From assembly GCA_036679665.1 (NCBI GenBank), contig JAZHEJ010000039.1, positions 62,001-126,000 on the forward strand: 64,000 nt of DNA, read 5' to 3'. Positions within the stretch are counted from its first letter, which is position 1, and every line of letters starts with the position of its first letter. A program made the translations under genes and the position numbers. The notes below the pieces were generated by a model. It did not search any database. It worked only from the letters and a program-made list of their open reading frames with translations, and had not been told where the DNA came from. This document shows, one piece after another, positions 37,603-46,711 of the stretch. Source of the stretch: Tethybacter castelli (GTDB taxonomy: Bacteria > Pseudomonadota > Gammaproteobacteria > Tethybacterales > Tethybacteraceae).

Positions 37603-39632
37603 TTGCGAACCAATCGTTGCCTCATGCAAATCCGCCGGCGGATCTTAAAAAACCGAATGAGTATTTTGCCGTAAAGAACAAGCAGGGCAAGCCGGAGCTT
37701 GGCCGACCTAATTTACTAAAGCTGGCTGAGCTTTCAAAGCTGTTGCCGCAACTGATGCAATACTTACGTACCAATCCCAAGCGATTAATCAAATATGGAG
37801 TACGTGGCGCCGCAAATCTTAAGTCAGCTAAATTAGATACCTTTATTGATTTCATTTTTAGATTGCCCGAAACAGCATGGGTGGTCATTGACGAGTGGAT
37901 TGCAAATGAAACAATTCCTGTGCTGGATAAATTTCTTGACGAGCATAGCCATAATGAAGACATATTGCGGGAAAAAATGCTCGGTCTGCATATGTATCTG
38001 CATTCTCTAACCGACAAACCTTCAGATGCACAACAACGTGCCAAGCTAATGATTGCTTGTAATTATCATCCGCAATTTCATAAGCTGTTTATGGGTATAG
38101 CTCGAATAGCCCGAGACGAGTTGGACAAAACGACAACCGAAGCTAATAGCAAATATGAAAATATTGTAACGATCGTAGAAAAGCCTGATATTGCGTTATC
38201 AGACTCAAAAATAGGTGGTCATGTACCTAGCCGACTCATAGCATGTGCGACGGCGATTCATTTTCAGCTAAACAAAATAGCCAGCGAATTGCGTGATGGT
38301 TTACTTACTGACGCTGAAAAACATAAATGGGACGGTTTGACACAACTGATAAATAGTCACTTTGAAAAAAACATGGCTCAAGGCAATTTGCCCGCAATCA
38401 AATTAGGTTTCGCTAACGACAATGAGTTCAATTCATTAGAGGATTTGGATGTGCTCGCACAATGCACTAAGGCGGATCGAGCAGAAGAGATGTCGCGGTC
38501 GCCATATGCATTTTCCAAAGTACTCGCTGTCAAGCACAAAGATTCAATATTGTGGAAAGAATTAACCACGCAACAAGCCGAAAAACTGTTTCCCAGCTTA
38601 GGAAGCATAATTCACTTTTACGGCAATCAATATCCAGCTTTACCTGAATATCGCAGTTATGCGGTCTGGCATGTTTCCCGCCACATACAGCACAAACAAG
38701 ATGACAATACGTCTGAAATGCAAGCTGCCCACAGTGCGGTTCAATACGATAGCAACAAAGCTAAAACGGTAACCCTTGCAATAGCACATGTTATGCCTGT
38801 GCAGCAGATTTCCAGTTTGGAAGATATCAACTCATTTGAAATAAATGAGTTCAAAACTTGGTTTAATCACAATTCGGGCTTGTTTACAAAATTGCCTGCT
38901 GATGAAAATAAATTACTTCGTTTAGCTGACGGCATGTTTGTCCATCCAGCGTCTACATATACTAAATCGCTTGCCGATGAGTTTATTACGCCTTTTCGCG
39001 CTTGGAAGAAACTGCAAGTGCATCAGCTAAATTCTGGCCTAAACCTCCATATCGGCGAACTTCCAGACACGAATATTAAGTATGAGTTGTCAGATGACAA
39101 AGAAATAATTAAAAAAAGCCTGCGACAGTATGTAAAGTTAAATGAGTCCGAACAAGTGAAATTAGCTGCGGCACTCGATCAGTTAACTGAAAACGAACAC
39201 TACAAGTTGCTGACTACTGAATATGGAGTAGATCAATTGCAATGGCAAACTGAACGCTTTCATAATATGGTCAAAGAATTATTGAGCAAAGCAGAAATAC
39301 GTTCAGCTATAGATAACCAGGAGAGCAAGCAGTTAGAGAATGCAAAAGCAAAAAATGTCGAATTACAAACCAAGCTTGACAATGAAAAGGCGACGATTAA
39401 CCAGGTTCAGCAACGAATTGAAGCGCGGATGAAACAATTAACTCAGACCCCGCAAGAGATTGACGCTCTGATCGACAAGTATTTTGACCGCATTACCAGT
39501 TTAAGCAATCGCTTCAAGGATAAACCTGCAACCAAGCGTAAATGGTTTCCGGAAATAATGGCCAGCTTAGCCGAGTTCAGAAAGCAAGTAGAAGAACTAC
39601 AGCAGAAACTCAATAATTCTGATTACAAATAG
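37599..39632 (+). CDS. Unknown 677-residue protein, paralogue of the preceding gene
   Basis: Family not recognised. It repeats the architecture of the preceding gene: helical N terminus with FIFRLPETAWVVIDEWI (about residues 85-101) and PVLDKFL; block A (about 283-362), with LDVLAQCTKADRA, YAFSKVLAVKHKD, LFPSLGSIIHFYGNQYPALP and VWHVSRH; VMPVQQISSLEDIN; block B (about 440-495), with LRLADGMFVHPAS, FRAWKKL and LHIGELP; and a long C-terminal coiled coil (about 546-677). The two proteins look distantly but clearly related over their whole length, so they arose by duplication and then diverged. The 4-base overlap implies similar amounts of each; a hetero-oligomer through the coiled coils is a reasonable inference, not shown. 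Confidence 0.85.
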   Translation: MIANQSLPHANPPADLKKPNEYFAVKNKQGKPELGRPNLLKLAELSKLLPQLMQYLRTNPKRLIKYGVRGAANLKSAKLDTFIDFIFRLPETAWVVIDEWIANETIPVLDKFLDEHSHNEDILREKMLGLHMYLHSLTDKPSDAQQRAKLMIACNYHPQFHKLFMGIARIARDELDKTTTEANSKYENIVTIVEKPDIALSDSKIGGHVPSRLIACATAIHFQLNKIASELRDGLLTDAEKHKWDGLTQLINSHFEKNMAQGNLPAIKLGFANDNEFNSLEDLDVLAQCTKADRAEEMSRSPYAFSKVLAVKHKDSILWKELTTQQAEKLFPSLGSIIHFYGNQYPALPEYRSYAVWHVSRHIQHKQDDNTSEMQAAHSAVQYDSNKAKTVTLAIAHVMPVQQISSLEDINSFEINEFKTWFNHNSGLFTKLPADENKLLRLADGMFVHPASTYTKSLADEFITPFRAWKKLQVHQLNSGLNLHIGELPDTNIKYELSDDKEIIKKSLRQYVKLNESEQVKLAAALDQLTENEHYKLLTTEYGVDQLQWQTERFHNMVKELLSKAEIRSAIDNQESKQLENAKAKNVELQTKLDNEKATINQVQQRIEARMKQLTQTPQEIDALIDKYFDRITSLSNRFKDKPATKRKWFPEIMASLAEFRKQVEELQQKLNNSDYK

Positions 39633-39640
39633 AGATTGTT

Positions 39641-39656
39641 CGGCAGATATATGCCG
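39641..39656 (+). other. Small inverted repeat after the unknown gene pair
   Basis: CGGCA-GATATA-TGCCG gives a perfect 5-base stem with a 6-base loop, 9 bases after the stop of the second unknown gene, in the 156-base gap before the convergent azlD. No run of Ts follows, so at best a weak terminator. Confidence 0.3.
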
Positions 39657-39788
39657 CTATTACGATAAATATAGTTAATTTGACATAACGGACATTATGC
39701 GAAGTATGCTAATGTGTGATTATGTGGAATATATCTAATTATTTATGTATATCTAATTGATATTACAGATATTTTTTTATAGATTAAT

Positions 39789-40121
39789 TCAGAAAATTGC
39801 CTGAATGCTCGCGTACGCGATTATTCCACCTAAAACGCACAGCATCAAGTTTCCTGGTTTGATCATGGCAATGATTATCACCACTAGGCATGCTACAAGT
39901 TCGATCCCGATGCCCGGCCAGGAGCGTAAGTTATCTTCAACAAGAATAATTTCCGGTATCAAAAGTGCTGCAAGAATACTTGGAGGCAATAATCGCAACC
40001 AAGCGATAAAAGTATCTGACACCGCAATCTTGCGCATCAGCACAAATGGCAATATGCGCGGAATGACCGTAACCAGCGCGCACAGCGCAATGGCAATGAC
40101 AATTTCAGGCCTAGGAAGCTC
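39789..40121 (-). CDS. azlD: AzlD-type branched-chain amino acid export subunit
   Basis: Small membrane partner of AzlC. The sequence VIAIALCALVTVIPRILPFVL, a loop, LRLLPPSILAALLIPEI, VACLVVIIIAMIKPGNLML and a final hydrophobic segment match the four-helix AzlD pattern. I chose GTG 40121 (ELPRPEIVIA follows), which yields the normal length of 110 residues and leaves 31 bases after azlC; an ATG at 40244 would overlap azlC by over 90 bases. With ilvD and leuBD in the window, export of excess valine/leucine is a plausible role. Confidence 0.85.
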   Translation of the reverse strand, partial: ELPRPEIVIAIALCALVTVIPRILPFVLMRKIAVSDTFIAWLRLLPPSILAALLIPEIILVEDNLRSWPGIGIELVACLVVIIIAMIKPGNLMLCVLGGIIAYASIQAIF

Positions 40122-40152
40122 CACTGCTATTATCTTGGTAAAACAATCCGCT

Positions 40153-40938
40153 TTATGGGCTGAGTATGTCTGATTGCTTGCTATTAGCGAGTGAATAAGC
40201 GAACTGTTCGTCTTCAGGCAGCTTTCCGAGCAACCACACGCCAAGCGCAGTAATTATCGGCACGATGATCGCAATAGACAGATACTTGTATCCTGAAAGA
40301 TGGGCTAGTACCGCGCAGCATCCACTCGCTATGGCAATGATCAGCGCCTGGGCACCACGCCGGGTGTAGGTGATTTGTTGCAATAGTAAGGTAAGAAACA
40401 TTGCTTTGGCAACGAAATCCACGCCCAACACTGAAAAATTAACTTCGCCGGCAAAAAAAGCTCCAAACAGATTGCCGACAAACCAGGCAAAATACGAACT
40501 CAGGTTGATGCCGATCATCCAACGCGCCGCGCCTATTTGTCGATTACGCAGTCTAGCGCTGGCAATTAAAAACGTTTCGTCGGTTAACTGTGCGCCAATG
40601 ACGCAACGCAACCAAGTTTTGATATCTCGGGTTTGTAGCGACAGTGAAAATGAATAAATCAGATGTCTGATGTTGATGTAAAAAACCGTAAGTACAAGCG
40701 TAGGTAAAGAACCTAGGTAGAGCAACGGAAAAGCAAACTGAGCGGAGCCGGCAAACAGTAATATGCATAACAGTCCTATTTCGGTTATCGTTAGACCGTA
40801 GTTGACCCCCACTACTCCTGTTGCCATACCGATCATCAAGTAAGTTGTCATTACAGGAAGCGCGCATAGCACACCCTGCCAGAATGAGTTAGTGTTGTTA
40901 GCGACAGGCAGCATATTCAACAAATTGTCCTGGCTCAT
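40153..40938 (-). CDS. azlC: AzlC-type branched-chain amino acid exporter, large subunit
   Basis: Inner-membrane exporter of the AzlC/YgaZ (LIV-E) family. Characteristic stretches are FWQGVLCALPVMTTYLMIGMATGVVG, LLFAGSAQFAFPLL, VFYINIRHLIYSFSLS and AQLTDETFLIA. About seven to eight hydrophobic segments over 261 residues. Its start overlaps the end of ypjD by 4 bases (ATGA), and azlD follows, so ypjD-azlC-azlD is one run. Confidence 0.92.
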   Translation of the reverse strand: MSQDNLLNMLPVANNTNSFWQGVLCALPVMTTYLMIGMATGVVGVNYGLTITEIGLLCILLFAGSAQFAFPLLYLGSLPTLVLTVFYINIRHLIYSFSLSLQTRDIKTWLRCVIGAQLTDETFLIASARLRNRQIGAARWMIGINLSSYFAWFVGNLFGAFFAGEVNFSVLGVDFVAKAMFLTLLLQQITYTRRGAQALIIAIASGCCAVLAHLSGYKYLSIAIIVPIITALGVWLLGKLPEDEQFAYSLANSKQSDILSP

Positions 40939-41720
40939 TTTTTCAACAATACTTCAATAAGCACCACAACAATAATATAGTTAAGAACCAGCGAAAAGCT
41001 ACTAGCCATAAACCAGCGCATCGCAATTATGCCGCGCCAGCCCCAGCGCCAGCGACCGAGCAACAGTACCGCACAAAAGATCCAGGTCATTGATGCGAAC
41101 ACAATTTCATGCGTGGCAGTAGTATCTAGATTCCTGGTATTATTTACTGAGCTGACTATCCCGCTGAGCATGGTAAGGGTAAGCATAGCAAAGCTCCAAT
41201 AGATATTTCTAAATACGATCTTTTCCATGTCGAGCAACGAAATATTGCCTTTGGCATGCGACATACGCCCGGCGATGGCACGATTTAAAAGCCATGCTTC
41301 GGTCATTTGTAAAAATGACATGAAAAACATACTGTAGGCGATCATCGCCAAAAGCAAATGAAAATTGAAATTGCTGCCGGTAAATTGCCAGCTGTCTAAT
41401 ATTGGCGATAATGCCAGTAACGAAGTCCCCAGCGCCAAGAAGCATAGCCATCGCAAACAGCGTGGAAAATTAACCGGATGATCGAATATGGAGATCGCTA
41501 GCACGGCCAACCACGCGAACTGGGCAAGCGCATTACCTAAAGTTATCGGGGTAAATACAAGCGGAAGTTGTGAAGCGTGAATACCTATAAACTGAGTTAA
41601 AATTGCTACGTAGCGAGTTATTAGCGAAATTTTGTTTGACCTATCTTTGCGGCGGTCAAATAAGCAATAAGCATAGCAAGCAATTGCGATGATATGGCAT
41701 GCGCTAGCTATACTATTCAT
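40935..41720 (-). CDS. ypjD: CcsA/YpjD-like inner-membrane protein (cytochrome c assembly family)
   Basis: Eight-helix membrane protein of the CcsA-like superfamily. The region HLLLAMIAYSMFFMSFLQMTEAWLLNR and TATHEIVFASMTWIFCAVLL carry the family pattern, with one conserved His in the first and one in the second. In gammaproteobacteria YpjD lies divergent from ffh, as here. Its function is not established; the haem-export link is from family similarity. The start is only 15 bases from the ffh start. Length is 261 residues. Confidence 0.85.
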   Translation of the reverse strand: MNSIASACHIIAIACYAYCLFDRRKDRSNKISLITRYVAILTQFIGIHASQLPLVFTPITLGNALAQFAWLAVLAISIFDHPVNFPRCLRWLCFLALGTSLLALSPILDSWQFTGSNFNFHLLLAMIAYSMFFMSFLQMTEAWLLNRAIAGRMSHAKGNISLLDMEKIVFRNIYWSFAMLTLTMLSGIVSSVNNTRNLDTTATHEIVFASMTWIFCAVLLLGRWRWGWRGIIAMRWFMASSFSLVLNYIIVVVLIEVLLKK

Positions 41721-41735
41721 TGATAAAACTAAAGA

Positions 41736-43085
41736 ATGCTTGAAAACTTATCAGACGGATTTTCCTCAATTATAAGGAAAATCAGGGGTCAGTCAAGGTT
41801 AACTGAAGAAAATATTCAAGAAACCTTACAGCTGATTCGCACTACTTTAATCGATGCCGACGTAGCATTGGCTGTGGTCGATGAGTTTTTGGCTCAGGTC
41901 AAAGTTCAAGCGATGGGTCAAAAGATCATTTCTTCTTTGTCGCCTGGACAGGCACTGATCGGACTAGTTCAGAAAGAACTGATCAAGCTGATGGGTACTG
42001 AGGCTACGCCTATCCAGTCTCCTGGCAATGATCCGCAAGCAATATTGTTGTGCGGTCTGCAAGGCTCGGGCAAGACCACAACAGCCGCTAAATTAGCGTT
42101 ACATATTAAGAAGACCCGTAAACGAATTATGGTGGTTTCAACCGATGTGCACCGCCCGGCCGCAATTGAACAACTGCGTACCTTGTGTGAACAAATTAAT
42201 ATTGAATTTCATGAGCCGCAGGATGAAGATGATCGACTAAATCCGGTTAAACGAGCTCAACTTGCCATGAAAGCTGCGCAACAGTCTCTGTGTGATTATG
42301 TGCTGGTCGATACCGCAGGCAGGAATGTGTTGGATGAAAACATGATGCAGGAAATTAAGCTGACTGCCGCAACCACCTCCCCTACAGAAACTTTGCTGGT
42401 GCTTGATGCCACGCTAGGTCAAGAAGCTTTAACAGTCGCCGCAGAGTTCGACAAAATTTTGTCGCTTACCGGCATTTGCCTGACCAAGCTAGATGGTGAT
42501 GCAAGAGGCGGCGCGGCGATGTCGGCCAAGGCGGTGACCGGTGTGCCAATCAAATTCATCGGGGTTGGTGAACGCACTGAAGATCTGCAAGAGTTTATTC
42601 CTGAACGCATGGCATCTAGAATTCTGGGAATGGGCGATATCGTGTCGCTGGTCGAAAGCGCGACCGAGGCGCTAGGAAAGCAAAAAACCGCATCGCTGGA
42701 AAGAAAGCTGCGGCGGAAAAAATCGCCGGGACTTGAGCTGTCAGACATGATTGACCAGTTGCGTCATGCAGAAAAACTAGGCGGGCTAGATAAGATTACC
42801 GACACCTTGCCTTCTAGCGTGGCGCGCAAGGTAAAGCAAGCAAATGTTGATCCGAAAATTTTTCGACGCATGGAAGCGATTTACCTGTCGATGACTAAAT
42901 TTGAACGTCGGAACCCGCAGTTGATTAAAGGTGAACGAAAAATTCGCATCGCCAGTGGGGCCGGGGTTGAGGTGCAACAAGTAAACCAGTTGCTAACCCA
43001 ACATTCTCAAGCTAACAAGTTAATGAAGCGGATGGCTAAAAACCCGCTTGCCGCGGCCAATCTCATGCGCGGCATGTTCAACTAG
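41736..43085 (+). CDS. ffh: Signal recognition particle protein (SRP54)
   Basis: GTPase that binds signal sequences together with 4.5S RNA and docks on FtsY. N domain MLENLSDGFSSIIRKIRGQ; G domain P-loop GLQGSGKTTTAAKLA (about residue 107), VDTAGRN, LTKLDGDARGGAAMS; and the M domain from about residue 300 with IASGAGVEVQQVNQLL and the final MAKNP-xx-A region. Length is 449 residues. The C terminus is shorter in methionine than in many SRP54 proteins, but all parts are present. Confidence 0.97.
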   Translation: MLENLSDGFSSIIRKIRGQSRLTEENIQETLQLIRTTLIDADVALAVVDEFLAQVKVQAMGQKIISSLSPGQALIGLVQKELIKLMGTEATPIQSPGNDPQAILLCGLQGSGKTTTAAKLALHIKKTRKRIMVVSTDVHRPAAIEQLRTLCEQINIEFHEPQDEDDRLNPVKRAQLAMKAAQQSLCDYVLVDTAGRNVLDENMMQEIKLTAATTSPTETLLVLDATLGQEALTVAAEFDKILSLTGICLTKLDGDARGGAAMSAKAVTGVPIKFIGVGERTEDLQEFIPERMASRILGMGDIVSLVESATEALGKQKTASLERKLRRKKSPGLELSDMIDQLRHAEKLGGLDKITDTLPSSVARKVKQANVDPKIFRRMEAIYLSMTKFERRNPQLIKGERKIRIASGAGVEVQQVNQLLTQHSQANKLMKRMAKNPLAAANLMRGMFN

Positions 43086-43098
43086 AAAAACTCTATCA

Positions 43099-44019
43099 AT
43101 GGCTAATGTAGCGCTCGAAGTTAACGGACTGGAAAAGCACTATCCCAATGGTACCAAAGCACTGCAAGATGTTTCGTTTGCAATTCCACAAGGATTGTTT
43201 TTTGGGTTGCTAGGACCAAACGGTGCGGGCAAAACCACATTGATCGGTATTTTGGGAGGATTGATACGCCCTACCGCCGGCACAGCTTCCATCATGGGTT
43301 GCGATGTGGTCAAAAATCCGCTTGAGGCGCGACGCCAGATCGGTATCGTGCCGCAGGAAATCGTATTTGATCCGTTTTTTACAACGCGAGAGTATCTACG
43401 CCAGCAATCGCGTTATTACGGTTTATTCGACAATGACGCTTGGATCAATGAGCTTTTGGACCATATGGGTTTAACTGATCAGGCTAACACAAATACCCGC
43501 TACCTATCCGGAGGTATGAAGCGCCGTCTGATGGCGGCCATGGCGATGGTGCACAAGCCGCCGGTTATCGTGTTGGACGAGCCGACCGCCGGGGTAGACG
43601 TAAGTCAGCGACGCAATTTGTGGGCATTCATCAAAAAAATTAACCAGGAAGGCTCTACGGTTATCTTGACCACTCATTATCTTGACGAGGCTGAGGAGCT
43701 GTGCGAACGCATAGTGTTACTTAATCACGGAAAAATTTTAGCGGATCACTCGACCAACGAGTTGCTGACAACCAACCTGCAGCATTCAAAATGTATATTC
43801 GTCCGCTTGGGAAAAGATCAATCGCTACCACCAGACCTTCCTTTTGATCATTCCAAACAGCCGGACGAAGACGGTCGGTACCATGTTTTTATCAGTGAGT
43901 ATTTTCAAGTGGAGGAATTTCTGGCACATTTACGTAACCGTGACCTTGCGGTGGAAGAACTGGAAATTTCCAATCCGGATTTAGAAGAAGTCTTTGTCTC
44001 CCTAACCGAAGAAAAATAA
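43099..44019 (+). CDS. yadG: ABC-2 transporter ATPase, YadG-like
   Basis: ATPase of a two-gene exporter with the permease at 44019. Walker A GPNGAGKTT (about residue 40), signature LSGGMKRRL (about 135), Walker B VIVLDEPTAGVD (about 157) and H-loop LTTHYLDEAEEL. The ATG at 43099 (MANVALEV) is chosen because the frame open from 43048 lies inside ffh and its N terminus is unlike the family. Length is 306 residues. The stop overlaps the permease ATG by one base. Substrate unknown. Confidence 0.92.
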   Translation: MANVALEVNGLEKHYPNGTKALQDVSFAIPQGLFFGLLGPNGAGKTTLIGILGGLIRPTAGTASIMGCDVVKNPLEARRQIGIVPQEIVFDPFFTTREYLRQQSRYYGLFDNDAWINELLDHMGLTDQANTNTRYLSGGMKRRLMAAMAMVHKPPVIVLDEPTAGVDVSQRRNLWAFIKKINQEGSTVILTTHYLDEAEELCERIVLLNHGKILADHSTNELLTTNLQHSKCIFVRLGKDQSLPPDLPFDHSKQPDEDGRYHVFISEYFQVEEFLAHLRNRDLAVEELEISNPDLEEVFVSLTEEK

Positions 44020-44798
44020 TGCTAACTTACACCTTACAAGGAATTTTGCCAGGTTTTCCCGGCTTATTTAGCAAAGAGTGCAAGCGTTATTTTTCGGTTT
44101 CAATCCAAACAATATTCGGCCCCGTCTTCGCTTCGTTGCTGTTCTTATTCGTTTTCGCACATGTTTTTACTGACCGCGCAATGTTAGGCGATGTAAAGTA
44201 CGGTTCTTTTTTGTTGCCGGGACTAGCAGGCATGACCATGTTGCAGCAAGCGTTTGCCAATCCGTCATCCAGTCTGATCGTCTCCAAGATAACCGGCAAC
44301 ATTGTGATGATTTTACTGTCGCCGATATCGCCGCTATCATTTTTCTTAGCCCACCTGTTAGCTTCGCTAACGCGCGGGGTGCTAGTGGCGTCCTTGGTAC
44401 TAATTTGTGGATTGTGGTTCGTTGATTTTCAAATCGTACATCCAGGATGGGCATTGATTTTTTTGCTGGCAGGCGGCGTAATGACTAGTGCTTTGGGCAT
44501 AATGGCAGGCATCTGGGCGGACAAATTTGATCAGATTGCCATGGTGCAAACCGTATTGTTGCTACCGCTAACTTTTTTGGCCGGAGTTTTTTATTCGTTG
44601 CAATCGCTTCCGCAATTTTGGCAGTTCATGTCTAAACTCAATCCGTTTTTATATTTCATTGACGGTTTTCGCTACGGTTTTTTAGGTATTTCAGATCATC
44701 CGATATGGTTTTCATTCACGATTACATTGATGTGTGCGCTAATTCCTTGCATCGTCAGCTACTGGATGATCGTGACGGGCTATAAACTGCGCAACTAA
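44019..44798 (+). CDS. yadH: ABC-2 transporter permease, YadH-like
   Basis: Inner-membrane permease paired with the ATPase just upstream. Six hydrophobic segments in 259 residues, with the ABC-2 pattern: KECKRYF before the first helix, FLLPGLAGMTMLQQAFANPSSSL in part, LSPISPLSFFLAHLLASLTRG, and the helix LLLPLTFLAGVFYSLQSLP near the C terminus. The yadG-yadH pair is widespread in proteobacteria and its substrate is unproven. Confidence 0.92.
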   Translation: MLTYTLQGILPGFPGLFSKECKRYFSVSIQTIFGPVFASLLFLFVFAHVFTDRAMLGDVKYGSFLLPGLAGMTMLQQAFANPSSSLIVSKITGNIVMILLSPISPLSFFLAHLLASLTRGVLVASLVLICGLWFVDFQIVHPGWALIFLLAGGVMTSALGIMAGIWADKFDQIAMVQTVLLLPLTFLAGVFYSLQSLPQFWQFMSKLNPFLYFIDGFRYGFLGISDHPIWFSFTITLMCALIPCIVSYWMIVTGYKLRN

Positions 44799-44807
44799 AA
44801 TTCACCC

Positions 44808-45053
44808 ATGCCAAACGCGGAACAAGTCAAAAACTGGATTGAAGCTGAACTCGTTTGTAAACATATCGACGTGTATGGCCCAGACGAAGTTCACTTTCAA
44901 GCTCTTGTCGTGTGCGAACAATTTGAAGACAAGACGTTAATCCAGCGTCATCAGTTGATATACAAGGCATTGGGAGAAAATTTAAATCAAATCCACGCCT
45001 TGTCGCTAAAGACATTAACTCCGCAGGAATGGCAACAAAGTGGCTCAATATGA
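44808..45053 (+). CDS. ibaG: BolA-family protein IbaG
   Basis: 81-residue BolA-fold protein; relatives bind monothiol glutaredoxin with an iron-sulphur cluster. The pattern VKNWIEAEL, then VYGPDEVHFQALVVCEQFEDKTLIQRHQLIYKAL fits BolA, including His and Cys residues near the cluster site and the second His after RH. It is directly upstream of murA (14-base overlap), the usual yrbA/ibaG position. Confidence 0.88.
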   Translation: MPNAEQVKNWIEAELVCKHIDVYGPDEVHFQALVVCEQFEDKTLIQRHQLIYKALGENLNQIHALSLKTLTPQEWQQSGSI

Positions 45054-46299
45054 GCGTATTGTCATTGACGGTGGAAAGCAGTTAAGCGGCGAATTAACGG
45101 TTAGCGGGGCCAAAAATGCCGCCCTACCATGCTTATTCGCCACATTGCTTTCTGAGCAACCAGTCCAGTTAGCCAATTTACCCGGCACAATTGACACCAG
45201 TACCGCTTTGGCGGTCTTGCGCACTTTAGGTTGCGAGACGAAAATCGATGCCGATACGACAACAATTACTTTGCTACCTTCACAGGCAGCTCATGAAGTT
45301 GAAGTCGACCACGCACGCTCCATGCGCGCTTCCATACTTGCGTTAGGTCCTTTGCTAACTAGATTTGGCAAGGCAGTTGTGCCTTTGCCGGGCGGTTGTG
45401 ATTTTGGCAGCCGACCGATAGATATACATTTACGCGGCCTTGAAGCCATGGGAGCAAAAATCAATATGCGCGGCGGAATTTTATATGCCACGGCCAGTCA
45501 ATTAAAAGGAGCAAATTTGGTATTGGATTATCCGACCTTCACCGGCACGGAAAATCTTCTCATGGCCGCGGTGCTTGCCAAAGGCAAAACCATAATCGAC
45601 AATGCCGCTCGCGAGCCGGAAGTTGCGGACTTGGCTCGCCTACTTTGCAAAATGGGCGCAAAAATAAGCGGCATCGGCAGCTCTTGTTTGCTGATCGAAG
45701 GCGTCAAACAATTAAGCGGCGTGTCTCACAGTATCATAGGTGACCGGATTGAAGCAGGAACATATCTAGCGGCAGTGGCGGCAACACGCGGCGAGATAAC
45801 CGTGCGTGATATAGACCCCGATTTGTTGCGCGTGCCCTTGCAGAAACTTACTCAGACCGGGGCCCAGATCAACTTGGCCAAAGACACCATCGGCATACGG
45901 ATGACGGATCAGGCTAAGGCGGTGCATATAACCACCGCGCCCTACCCCGGATTTCCAACCGACTTGCAAGCGCAGTTTTTAGCTGTGAACGCGGTCGCTA
46001 AGGGAAGTGGAACCGTAACCGATCAGGTTTGGCAGCAACGATTTCGTACGGCTGACGAACTAAGTCTGTTAGGCGCCAAAATAAGTGTCCACGGCAATTG
46101 CGCCACTAGCAAAGGCGTAAACAAACTGATTGGAGCTCATGTGCAGGCAACTGATTTACGCGCATCAGCGGCGCTGGTAATCGGCGGCTTGGCCGCGCAA
46201 GATACGACAGTGATTCATGGAGCGCGTCATCTGCTGCGAGGATATGAGAAGCTCCCGGAAAAAATCGCCGCGATCGGCGGCAATGTCAGCTATGACTAA
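45040..46299 (+). CDS. murA: UDP-N-acetylglucosamine 1-carboxyvinyltransferase
   Basis: First committed step of peptidoglycan synthesis, adding enolpyruvate from PEP. N-terminal [20 protein letters not shown], catalytic Cys120 in [15 protein letters not shown] (the fosfomycin-sensitive Cys form), then [34 protein letters not shown] and [17 protein letters not shown]. The 419-residue length is normal. No ATG is suitable; GTG at 45040 ([12 protein letters not shown]) overlaps ibaG by 14 bases. The stop overlaps the convergent 46296 gene by 4 bases. Confidence 0.96.
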   Translation: MAQYERIVIDGGKQLSGELTVSGAKNAALPCLFATLLSEQPVQLANLPGTIDTSTALAVLRTLGCETKIDADTTTITLLPSQAAHEVEVDHARSMRASILALGPLLTRFGKAVVPLPGGCDFGSRPIDIHLRGLEAMGAKINMRGGILYATASQLKGANLVLDYPTFTGTENLLMAAVLAKGKTIIDNAAREPEVADLARLLCKMGAKISGIGSSCLLIEGVKQLSGVSHSIIGDRIEAGTYLAAVAATRGEITVRDIDPDLLRVPLQKLTQTGAQINLAKDTIGIRMTDQAKAVHITTAPYPGFPTDLQAQFLAVNAVAKGSGTVTDQVWQQRFRTADELSLLGAKISVHGNCATSKGVNKLIGAHVQATDLRASAALVIGGLAAQDTTVIHGARHLLRGYEKLPEKIAAIGGNVSYD

Positions 46300-46685
46300 T
46301 TTGCGAGTACATACCAAAATAGCGCGGCAACAGCCGCGCTGATACTCAATTCGGCAAGTCCCATAAAGCGCAACTGACCGCTTGTGTAACTTAAAAAGTG
46401 TTCACAAACCTTAGCATATAAAGGCGCAAAGCACGTGACGAATGTATAGCCTAACAATCCCACGGCTAAAATTCCTGACCCGAAGCGAATTATCCCGGAG
46501 TTGTATATCGCAACTACCGTCGCGAGTACTCCCAACACAGCCATGCCTGCCCACTTGGCAGGATGCGTCTTAAAGTTAAATTGGCTCAACACAAGCATCA
46601 TCCGCTGAGCAAATTTAGGCATTAGCAATAAAAATAAACCTTCAATCGCGCAGAAGGTACAGATTATTAGAACGATGTTAAGCAA
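46296..46685 (-). CDS. Small membrane protein, possibly two tandem DUF2065-like units
   Basis: 129 residues with about four hydrophobic segments. The first half (IEGLFLLLMPKFAQRMM ... WAGMAVLGVLATVV) follows the pattern of DUF2065/YjeT, the roughly 65-residue protein encoded after hflC in many gammaproteobacteria, and it lies at that position here. The second half (FAPLYAKVCEHFL ... LRFMGLAELSISAAVAAL) has a similar layout, suggesting an internal duplication. Function unknown; the link to HflKC is by location only. It starts 26 bases after hflC. Confidence 0.7.
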   Translation of the reverse strand: MLNIVLIICTFCAIEGLFLLLMPKFAQRMMLVLSQFNFKTHPAKWAGMAVLGVLATVVAIYNSGIIRFGSGILAVGLLGYTFVTCFAPLYAKVCEHFLSYTSGQLRFMGLAELSISAAVAALFWYVLAN

Positions 46686-46711
46686 GTAGTTGTCTATCTG
46701 CCTAGCTAATC

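Noticed and set aside
35668..39632. The unknown pair as a known anti-phage system (for example BREX, Wadjet or a restriction pair)
   Set aside because: No ATPase, nuclease, methyltransferase or PglZ-like motif is visible, and no companion defence genes are nearby.
39641..39656. A rho-independent terminator after the unknown pair
   Set aside because: The stem is only 5 bases and is not followed by Ts; listed only as a small inverted repeat.
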